Positions 1-4,691 of a DNA stretch of 5,237 bases are shown in pieces. How positions within the stretch are numbered: the stretch's first letter is position 1; each line of letters opens with the position of its first letter. Both the position numbers and the translations under genes were made by a program. The stretch comes from Acidobacteriota bacterium (GTDB taxonomy: Bacteria; Acidobacteriota; Terriglobia; Acidiferrales; UBA7541): NCBI GenBank assembly GCA_003161495.1, contig PMOP01000517.1, positions 7,346-12,582 of the forward strand. The letters run 5' to 3'. The notes beneath the pieces are model-generated. The model was given only the letters and a program-made list of their open reading frames with translations. It did not search any database and had not been told where the DNA came from.

Positions 1-489
1 CGAATTGCCCATGTAGGTGGGAGTTATATCTTCGGGATGCGCGCGGCCGTCCATAAAAATCTGGCGCACGGTGTGGTCGTATTCGTAAATCATGAGAATT
101 TCCTTGGGGGTCTGCACCATCTGAAAAGGAAATGGCTGGAGATAGATTCGCGGAGTGCCTGGAGGGAGGCACTGCTTCAGGACCGGGTCGTCGGTTTCCT
201 TGAGCGAATGCGTCCGCGGGCCGTTGGAGGGTTTATTGGCCATGTACTTCTCGTTCCCCCAGGGAGTCATCTCGGGCGGCTCCGCAGTGTAGGTGCTGCC
301 GGTATATTTTCTCTGCGCAGGGGTGGAGTGCATGTTCCAAACGCCCGACAGATCGTGCTCCGGAGCAGGTGCGGAGGCCGCCGCAGGCTTGGCCGATCCG
401 GGCTGCTGGGCAGACTGAGCGGGAAGGGCTGAAGCGAGCGCTACGACCGCAGCTCCCGCGAAAATTAAACTGACAACACGATTCCGCAT
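1..489 (-). CDS. Secreted protein of unknown function, partner of DUF6152 (3' end outside window)
   Basis: The first 163 residues are visible with no stop. The ATG at 489-487 is chosen because a purine-rich site (AAGGGAGAG, 505-497) lies 7 bases upstream and a Sec signal peptide follows at once: MRNR, a hydrophobic run, then ALPAQS with likely cleavage near residue 24. A low-complexity Ala/Pro linker (about residues 25-45) precedes a conserved-looking domain that begins LSGVWNMHS. Landmarks are EPPEMTPWG, NKPSNGPR, CLPPGTPR, a PFPFQMVQTP segment, and IYEYDHTVRQIFMDGR near the edge. I recognise this pattern from uncharacterised secreted proteins, often multicopy in Acidobacteria and often beside DUF6152 genes; that is family memory, not a search. 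Function is unknown. It lies 70 bases downstream of the DUF6152 gene on the same strand with no terminator between them, so co-transcription is likely. The remaining C-terminal part lies beyond position 1. Confidence 0.85.
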   Translation of the reverse strand, partial: MRNRVVSLIFAGAAVVALASALPAQSAQQPGSAKPAAASAPAPEHDLSGVWNMHSTPAQRKYTGSTYTAEPPEMTPWGNEKYMANKPSNGPRTHSLKETDDPVLKQCLPPGTPRIYLQPFPFQMVQTPKEILMIYEYDHTVRQIFMDGRAHPEDITPTYMGNS

Positions 490-559
490 ACGGAAACTCT
501 CCCTTGGAGCATGGATTGTGATGCCCGAATCTTTACCGCACCGCTGCGACGCAGAATTT

Positions 560-946
560 TTAATTCCCCATACCTGTCGGAAGATCGTCGCCGCTGGCGA
601 GCGTCACTTTCTGAATCCAAATTTCGTGAGAGCCGCTTTTCGTCGGATAGCCGCCGATGGTGATTGCGTCGCCGGCCTTGATTGAGCTCTTTGTCCAACC
701 AACCCGGGACAAACGATTGGGGCTGGTGAGTTCGCCCTGCCATTTCTGCATCGTTCCGGAATCGTCCTTGGCTTCCCAAAAAATTTCGACGTGCGGGTTG
801 ACGAAATCGAATCCGGTCACCGTACCCTTTACGCTGATTGTTTTGGTGGTATCGTAGTTCGCCGTGCCGTGGTGCGCAGAGGCCACGCCGGCAAAAGTCA
901 AAAGCCCAATGCACAGGGCCAGAAAACTTGCTCGAGTATTTTTCAC
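560..946 (-). CDS. Exported DUF6152 family protein
   Basis: This is a 128-residue exported protein of unknown function. From the GTG at 946-944 the product begins with a good Sec signal peptide: MKNTR, the hydrophobic core FLALCIGLLTFAGV, and ASA as cleavage site. The mature protein would start HHGTANYD. The rest fits DUF6152: TISVKGTVTGFDFVNPHVEIF, then a Trp-containing strand (KWQGELTSPNRLSR), GWTKSSIKAGDAITIGGY, and a final strand with KVTLASGDDLP. The length is normal for the family and the fold is probably a small beta-barrel. The GTG has AGGGGA (956-951) 4 bases upstream. An in-frame ATG at 961-959 would add MIGDN, putting an acidic residue into the signal n-region, with its GGGAGA site 12 bases away; I consider it less likely. 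A longer in-frame ATG at 1018 lies within the promoter -10 and is rejected. It is the first gene of a likely operon with the gene ending at position 1. Confidence 0.88.
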   Translation of the reverse strand: MKNTRASFLALCIGLLTFAGVASAHHGTANYDTTKTISVKGTVTGFDFVNPHVEIFWEAKDDSGTMQKWQGELTSPNRLSRVGWTKSSIKAGDAITIGGYPTKSGSHEIWIQKVTLASGDDLPTGMGN

Positions 947-976
947 GTTGTCCCCTATCATTCGATTCGCGATTCT

Positions 977-994
977 CCCGGCATTCTTGCCGGG
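977..994 (-). promoter_or_regulatory. Leader hairpin upstream of the DUF6152 gene
   Basis: CCCGGCA (977-983) and TGCCGGG (988-994) form a perfect 7-bp stem with a 4-base loop. On the minus strand it falls in the predicted untranslated leader. Its 3' arm overlaps the GGGAGA purine run (979-974) that would serve the alternative ATG start at 961. No T-tract follows on either strand, so it is not an intrinsic terminator. A role in translation or mRNA stability is inference. Confidence 0.45.
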
Positions 995-1016
995 GAACAC
1001 CCATCGCGGTTCCGAC

Positions 1017-1044
1017 ACTATAGCTAAGACGAATTATAAGGCAA
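1017..1044 (-). promoter_or_regulatory. Sigma-70-type promoter for the DUF6152 operon
   Basis: Read on the minus strand, TTGCCT (1044-1039) and TATAGT (1022-1017) are separated by 16 bases, a good -35/-10 pair. A perfect TATAAT (1038-1033) lies inside the spacer but has no convincing -35 of its own (TTGAAA is only 11 bases away), so it may be a second overlapping promoter. The predicted start near 1010 would give a leader of about 65 bases to the GTG at 946. Confidence 0.5.
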
Positions 1045-1063
1045 GAATGTTTCAAATAAAAAT

Positions 1064-1078
1064 TTCCAACACCTGGAA
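1064..1078. promoter_or_regulatory. Inverted repeat between divergent promoters, candidate operator
   Basis: TTCCA-N5-TGGAA is a perfect 5-bp dyad. It sits between the minus-strand promoter (its -35 ends at 1044) and the plus-strand promoter (its -35 begins at 1118), where a regulator serving both could bind. Five-base half-sites are common by chance, so this is only a candidate. No regulator gene is visible in the window. Confidence 0.25.
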
Positions 1079-1117
1079 GGTTCACGGGAACGGCAAAACT
1101 CTCACAGCAGGATGATA

Positions 1118-1146
1118 TTGACACGTCCATGCTGCGGGCATATAAG
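1118..1146 (+). promoter_or_regulatory. Strong sigma-70-type promoter for the NHL/PAL-like gene
   Basis: A perfect TTGACA (1118-1123) and TATAAG (1141-1146) are separated by exactly 17 bases. Transcription would start near 1153, leaving a leader of about 69 bases before the ATG at 1222. The leader can fold a 6-bp stem, GGCGCG (1154-1159) with CGCGCC (1174-1179), close to its 5' end. The promoter rules out the longer in-frame ATG at 1129, which lies between the -35 and -10. Confidence 0.7.
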
Positions 1147-1207
1147 GCTTGGGGGCGCGCCTATGTTCCGGATCGCGCCAACAATAAAAATCTCAGCGTT
1201 GAAACAT

Positions 1208-1217
1208 GGGGAAGGGG
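1208..1217 (+). promoter_or_regulatory. Ribosome binding site deciding the start at 1222
   Basis: The purine run GGGGAAGGGG ends 4 bases before the ATG at 1222. It selects this ATG over the in-frame one at 1129 and agrees with the signal peptide that begins at 1222. Confidence 0.6.
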
Positions 1218-1221
1218 ATTC

Positions 1222-2517
1222 ATGCGTAAAGTTCTGCTGACAGTGTTTGCAATTGGTGTGGGGTGCTTGATCGGATTTTCATTTGGCAGCAATCCTTGGA
1301 CTGTTCACGGGCAGGGAAATTCGGGCAGCATCGCTGCGGTCCCGGGCGTGGTGGGAGGCCAGGACACTTTTGGTCCTTACGATGTCGCCAAGGATTGGCC
1401 GGCCAACATCAGCACGTTGCCGGGAAACGAACAGTGGACATGGGGAGCGGGGCAGGGAATTTACGCGGAAAATCCCAATCGCGTTTTCCTGCTGTTTCGC
1501 GGCGAGCTTCCGAATATCAAGCGGCCGAGTGCGAAATTAATTCCTGAATTTGGACCGAGCTTGATTTTTCCGATCGGCCGATTGCCGTGGCGCGACGCGA
1601 CGGTTTCGGCTTTGCCCGGAGCGGGTGGAACGGGGCAGGATCCGGACGACGGACCAAAGCTCTGGATGGAAGGAAAGGGAGTCGTGGGAGTGGATGCCAA
1701 GTGGGAACACTGCCTGACCATCGTGGACTCGACAGGAAAAATCATCGAGACCTTTCCTCAGTACGATCACCTGTTCAAGCGGCCGCACTACGTTACGATC
1801 AATCCTTATGATCCTGAGAAACACATCTGGATCGTGGACGATCACATGCACGCCATCTACATTTTCACGCATGACATGAAGGAACTCGTGCAGACACTCG
1901 GCACGCCCACCGTGCATGGCGCGGATGGCACGCATTTTAACCGGCCAACGTTTCTTTCCTGGCTGCCGGACAGCACGCTGTTCGTGGCGGACGGATACAA
2001 CGGCACGCGCGTCGCGAAGTTCGATAAGAGCGGAAAGTTCCTGATGGACTGGGGCATGAAGGGCACGCCTCCCAACGACACGCGTCCTTACTATATGAAT
2101 AACGTGCACGGAGTTGCTCTCGATCCCGTGACCAAACACGTTTTCGTGAACGACCGCGGCAATCACCGCATACAAGTGTTCGACGAAAATGGAAAATATC
2201 TCTACGAATGGAGCATGGGCAAGGAACCCTCCGACATTCACCTGCTCTATATCGGGGCCGACCGAATGTTGTGGGCTTATGACCGCGGCACGTCCAAGAT
2301 GCTGAAGTACGATCTCCAGGGACACTTTCTCTACTCATGGGGCACGTGGGGTGATTTCCCCGGCGGCTTCTGGGGAGTGCACGGATTCAGCGTCGATCAG
2401 GACGGGAATTTCTACACCGCCGAAGTGGACAACGGGCGCGCGCAGAAATTCACTCCGCGTCCGGGAGCGAATCCCGCGTACCTGATCAGCAAGCCTCTTT
2501 ATTCGGCATGGAAATAG
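1222..2517 (+). CDS. Exported NHL-repeat beta-propeller, peptidyl-alpha-hydroxyglycine lyase (PAL)-like
   Basis: A 431-residue protein. Residues 1 to about 30 form a Sec signal (MRKVLL, hydrophobic to about residue 20, likely cleavage near VHG-QG). Residues 30-85 are a non-repeat N-terminal segment. From about 85 onward NHL-type blades appear: HIWIVDDHMHAIYIF (201-215), STLFVADGYNGTRVAKFD (251-268), KHVFVNDRGNHRIQVFD (305-321), GNFYTAEVDNGRAQKF (395-410). The blades resemble the lyase half of peptide-amidating enzymes, which splits peptidyl-alpha-hydroxyglycine into an amidated peptide and glyoxylate. Candidate zinc ligands are His189 (RPH), His296 (NVH) and His387 (GVH); candidate catalytic residues are Arg93, Tyr259 (DGY) and Arg312 (NDR). 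The Asp that follows the third His in animal PAL is Gly388 here. No hydroxylating monooxygenase domain is fused or nearby, so the real substrate is unknown. The gene has its own promoter and is followed by a terminator, so it is probably monocistronic. A structural or ligand-binding role without lyase activity remains possible. Confidence 0.85.
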   Translation: MRKVLLTVFAIGVGCLIGFSFGSNPWTVHGQGNSGSIAAVPGVVGGQDTFGPYDVAKDWPANISTLPGNEQWTWGAGQGIYAENPNRVFLLFRGELPNIKRPSAKLIPEFGPSLIFPIGRLPWRDATVSALPGAGGTGQDPDDGPKLWMEGKGVVGVDAKWEHCLTIVDSTGKIIETFPQYDHLFKRPHYVTINPYDPEKHIWIVDDHMHAIYIFTHDMKELVQTLGTPTVHGADGTHFNRPTFLSWLPDSTLFVADGYNGTRVAKFDKSGKFLMDWGMKGTPPNDTRPYYMNNVHGVALDPVTKHVFVNDRGNHRIQVFDENGKYLYEWSMGKEPSDIHLLYIGADRMLWAYDRGTSKMLKYDLQGHFLYSWGTWGDFPGGFWGVHGFSVDQDGNFYTAEVDNGRAQKFTPRPGANPAYLISKPLYSAWK

Positions 2518-2523
2518 TCATAC

Positions 2524-2594
2524 GTGGCGCAGGCTTCAGTCTTTGGGGTTAGTCCTCGCAAGGCCCAAAACCCGCAGGCTGAAGCCCGCGCTAC
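2524..2594. repeat. Inverted pair of REP-like palindromes (REPIN-like), element 1
   Basis: The left arm starts GTGGCGCAGGCTTCAG (2524-2539). The right arm read on the minus strand starts GTAGCGCGGGCTTCAG (2594-2579), matching at 14 of 16 positions. Each arm can fold on itself around a TTCA loop; in the right arm the stem is 7 bp with one G-T pair, while the left arm is more degraded. About 20 bases separate the arms. Both begin with GTRG, the head seen in REP sequences mobilised by RAYT transposases (family knowledge). The element is related in sequence to the pair at 4541-4619. It lies in the non-coding gap just after the NHL gene. Confidence 0.7.
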
Positions 2595-2618
2595 CTGTTC
2601 GCAAATGGAAGCTTGAGG

Positions 2619-2669
2619 CCGCCTCGATGTCACGTTAAGCTCTTCATGACATCGAGGCGGTTTTATTTT
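2619..2669 (+). terminator. Strong intrinsic terminator after the NHL/PAL-like gene
   Basis: CCGCCTCGATGTCA (2619-2632) pairs perfectly with TGACATCGAGGCGG (2647-2660): a 14-bp stem with a 14-base loop, followed at once by TTTTATTTT. There is no T-tract on the other strand, so it works only for plus-strand transcription. Its T-tract ends only 32 bases before the soxC start codon, which makes it either the end of the upstream transcript or part of the soxC leader. Confidence 0.85.
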
Positions 2670-2701
2670 GGATCGATCCTGGATTCGAGACGAGGATAAT
2701 C

Positions 2702-3997
2702 ATGGGCGAGCTTGAAAAAACGGAAGCCGCGAATTTGCGGGAAGAAACTGTTGCGGGAAATGGTTTGATTCATCGGCGCGCACTCCTGAGGACCGCGTTG
2801 TTCTCCGCTGGAATCGCGGCCGCGAGCGCGGGCACTGCGCGCGCGGACGATAGTGTCGGAGCAGACGCGCCGGAGTGGATGAAGACGCCGGGAAAACCTT
2901 TCTCCGCCTACGGCACGCCGTCTCACTGGCAAGAAAAAGTACAGCGCATCTTCACGATTGCGCCGGGCCGCGCAGGAACGGGAGTTTCGCGCACGCCGCT
3001 GCACTTGCTGGAAGGAACCATCACGCCGGCTGGGCTCCACTTCGAGCGTCATCATAACGGCGTTCCCGACATCGATCCGGGAAAACACGAATTGTACATT
3101 CACGGAATGGTGAAGCGTCCGCTGGCCTTTTCATTGGACGCGCTGATGCGTTATCCGATGGAAACGCAAATACGTTTCATCGAGTGCTCCGGCAACAGCG
3201 GAATTTTCAGCCAACCGCAGGCCGCGCAAGTGACCGCCGGAGAATTGAACGGGCTCCTCTCCTGCTCGGAATGGACCGGAGTAAAACTTTTCACGCTGCT
3301 TGCGGATGCCGGGATAACCAAAGACGCCAAGTGGGTGATCGCGGAAGGCGCTGACGCGGCCGCGATGAGCCGGAGCATCCCGCTTGAGAAATGCATGGAT
3401 GACGCGATGATCGCGCTGTATCAAAACGGCGAAGCGATTCGCCCGGAGCAGGGTTTTCCGATGCGCCTGTTGCTGCCCGGCTTTGAAGGAAACATGAACG
3501 TGAAATGGCTGCGCCGTTTGAATGTGACCGATGCGCCCGTGGATGCACGGGATGAGACTTCGCACTATACGGAGTTGATGCCCGGCGGAAAAGCGCGCCA
3601 ATTCATGTTTGCCCAGGGCGCAAAATCCGCAATCCTCAAGCCTTCGTTTGGAATGAGCATGAAAGGGCCCGGGCTGTACGAAATTTCCGGACTGGCGTGG
3701 TCGGGAGCTGGCCGAGTCTCGAAAGTGGAAGTTTCCGCGGATGGCGGCAAGAGTTGGGGTGCCGCGGCATTGACAGGGCCGGTATTGCCAAAGGCACTGA
3801 CTCGTTTCCGCATGGCATGGAATTGGAAGGGACAGCCTTCCACGCTGATGAGCCGCGCCACAGATGAGACTGGCGTCACGCAACCCACGAGGGCCGCATG
3901 GATCGCGGAATATGCGCCGGGACAGGGCTACCATTTCAATGGCATTCAGAGCTGGGATATTGCGGCCGATGGGACGGTGAAGAATGTCTACGCTTAA
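2702..3997 (+). CDS. soxC: SoxC-type sulfite/sulfane dehydrogenase, molybdopterin subunit
   Basis: A 431-residue periplasmic molybdoenzyme of the sulfite oxidase family. SoxC oxidises sulfane sulfur bound to the SoxYZ carrier, or sulfite in related enzymes, and passes electrons to a cytochrome c. Arg25-Arg26 (HRRALLRTA) followed by a weakly hydrophobic Ala-rich stretch to ARA-DD (about residue 48) is a Tat signal, as expected for a cofactor loaded in the cytoplasm. The Moco domain covers roughly residues 90-280: HFERHHNGVPDID (113-125), IHGMVKRPL (133-141), and the Mo-ligand Cys162 within FIECSGN. MNVKWLRRLNV (265-275) closes the domain. A C-terminal Ig-like dimerisation domain follows (about 290-425: MSMKGPGLYEISGLAWSG, KVEVSADGGKSW). 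Length is normal for SoxC. The start has GAGGA 5 bases upstream. The 3' end overlaps the next gene by 14 bases. Distinguishing true SoxC from a stand-alone sulfite dehydrogenase is not possible from this window. Confidence 0.9.
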   Translation: MGELEKTEAANLREETVAGNGLIHRRALLRTALFSAGIAAASAGTARADDSVGADAPEWMKTPGKPFSAYGTPSHWQEKVQRIFTIAPGRAGTGVSRTPLHLLEGTITPAGLHFERHHNGVPDIDPGKHELYIHGMVKRPLAFSLDALMRYPMETQIRFIECSGNSGIFSQPQAAQVTAGELNGLLSCSEWTGVKLFTLLADAGITKDAKWVIAEGADAAAMSRSIPLEKCMDDAMIALYQNGEAIRPEQGFPMRLLLPGFEGNMNVKWLRRLNVTDAPVDARDETSHYTELMPGGKARQFMFAQGAKSAILKPSFGMSMKGPGLYEISGLAWSGAGRVSKVEVSADGGKSWGAAALTGPVLPKALTRFRMAWNWKGQPSTLMSRATDETGVTQPTRAAWIAEYAPGQGYHFNGIQSWDIAADGTVKNVYA

Positions 3998-4520
3998 ATT
4001 TATTTTTCTGTTGCCAGTTGCAGCGCTGCTACTGTTCCCACGCGTGTGTGGCGCTCAAAGTCCCAATGTCGGACGCCCTCTTACTCCTGAGGAAATTAAA
4101 AAGATAGATATCACGGTCGCGCCGGATGGAAAGGGACTGCCTCCGGGCAGCGGATCCGTTTCCGCAGGCGCAGCGGTTTACGCCAAATCCTGCCAGTCGT
4201 GTCATGGAGCCCAGGGCGCGGGGAAGCCGCAGGATCAACTTACCGGAGGCCTTGGGACACTGGCATCCGCAAAGCCCGTTAAAACTCCGGCGAGTTATTG
4301 GCCGGTCGCGACCACGCTGTTCGATTATATTCGGCGGGCCATGCCGATCACGTCGCCGCAGTCTTTGAGCAACGACGAAGTCTACGCGGTGACTGCTTAC
4401 ATCCTGTCGATCGACGGAATTGTTCCTGCGGATGCGGTGCTCGATGCGAAATCCCTGCCTCGCGTCAAAATGCCGAACCGAGATGGTTTTATAAGCTGGT
4501 GGCCCAAGCCGCCGCGCTAA
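3984..4520 (+). CDS. soxD: Mono-haem cytochrome c, SoxD-type subunit of sulfite/sulfane dehydrogenase
   Basis: A 178-residue exported class I cytochrome c, the electron acceptor of the molybdenum subunit encoded just upstream. A Sec signal (MSTLKF, hydrophobic core to about residue 18) ends near CGA-QS (residue 24). The SoxD-like region starts with PLTPEEIKKIDITVAPDGKG (32-51) and GSGSVSAGAAVYAKSC. One haem site, C70-Q-S-C73-H74, is present; Met120 in YIRRAMP is the likely sixth ligand. Next come the SoxD-type stretches TPASYWPVATTLFDYIRRAM (101-120), LSNDEVYAVTAYILSIDGI (128-146) and VKMPNRDGF (161-169). The SoxD of Paracoccus is about twice as long with two haem sites, so this is a compact form. 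The start codon lies within soxC, 14 bases before its stop and in a different frame, with no strong separate ribosome site; translation is probably coupled. The two subunits are very likely made together. Confidence 0.87.
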   Translation: MSTLKFIFLLPVAALLLFPRVCGAQSPNVGRPLTPEEIKKIDITVAPDGKGLPPGSGSVSAGAAVYAKSCQSCHGAQGAGKPQDQLTGGLGTLASAKPVKTPASYWPVATTLFDYIRRAMPITSPQSLSNDEVYAVTAYILSIDGIVPADAVLDAKSLPRVKMPNRDGFISWWPKPPR

Positions 4521-4544
4521 ATTGTCGGCTAGTCATTCATGTGG

Positions 4545-4568
4545 CGCCGGCGTCCCGCCGGCGGTTTT
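4545..4568 (+). terminator. Probable terminator for soxCD, formed by the left REP arm
   Basis: CGCCGGCG (4545-4552), a TCC loop and CGCCGGCG (4556-4563) make an 8-bp all-GC stem, followed by G and TTTT. It begins 25 bases after the soxD stop. The T-tract is short, so termination strength is uncertain. Confidence 0.5.
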
Positions 4569-4589
4569 GCTGATCCATAATGGATACGG

Positions 4590-4615
4590 AAAAAAACGCC
4601 GGCGGGATGCCGGCG
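4590..4615 (-). terminator. Terminator for the FMN oxidase gene, formed by the right REP arm
   Basis: On the minus strand CGCCGGC (4615-4609) pairs with GCCGGCG (4603-4597) around a 5-base ATCCC loop, followed directly by seven T residues (4596-4590). It lies about 75 bases downstream of the stop codon at 4692-4694. Together with the hairpin at 4545-4568 it forms a two-way terminator between convergent genes. Confidence 0.65.
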
Positions 4616-4691
4616 CCACGAAGCTGTGTAAACCGCATTCGTCATAATAAAAGGCGACGTGAGTGTTTAAGCTTCAGGTGAAAATGGCGCG

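Larger units (their letters stand above)
4541..4619. repeat. Inverted pair of REP-like palindromes (REPIN-like), element 2
   Basis: The 23-base left arm (4541-4563) and the right arm read on the minus strand (4619-4597) match at 22 of 23 positions, both starting GTGGCGCCGGC. Each arm is itself a GC-rich hairpin. The 33-base centre holds a small dyad, ATCCA (4573-4577) with TGGAT (4581-4585). All arms here and in the element at 2524-2594 fit the head GTRGCGCNGGCNTC. The element sits between two convergent genes. Confidence 0.8.

Noticed and set aside
37..432. A 131-codon plus-strand open frame opposite the first secreted protein
   Set aside because: The minus strand encodes a signal peptide and a family-like domain; the plus product is an Arg/Gly/Val-rich shadow.
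465..1130. A 221-codon open frame on the minus strand overlapping the DUF6152 gene
   Set aside because: It is a shadow frame: its product shows no recognisable domain and is rich in Arg and Ser, while the overlapping frame encodes a clear DUF6152 protein with a signal peptide.
1129..1221. A longer start for the NHL/PAL-like protein at the ATG at 1129, adding 31 residues
   Set aside because: The ATG lies between the -35 (1118-1123) and -10 (1141-1146) of a near-consensus promoter and would put a charged segment in front of a clear signal peptide. The ATG at 1222 has a strong ribosome site.
1537..2325. A 262-codon antisense open frame within the NHL/PAL-like gene
   Set aside because: The plus-strand protein has coherent beta-propeller blades. 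The antisense product shows no domain and reflects the base composition of the opposite strand.
3131..3934. A 267-codon antisense open frame within soxC
   Set aside because: It lies fully opposite conserved SoxC sequence, has no recognisable motifs, and no promoter or ribosome site was seen for it.
2524..4619. CRISPR repeats or the ends of a transposon
   Set aside because: There are only two palindromic pairs, without regular spacing or unique spacers. soxCD lies between them, but the pairs differ in sequence and there is no transposase or target duplication.
4521..4691. A possible small gene or RNA in the gap between soxD and the oxidase
   Set aside because: Apart from the inverted REP pair and its hairpins, I found no supported start, ribosome site or coding pattern.
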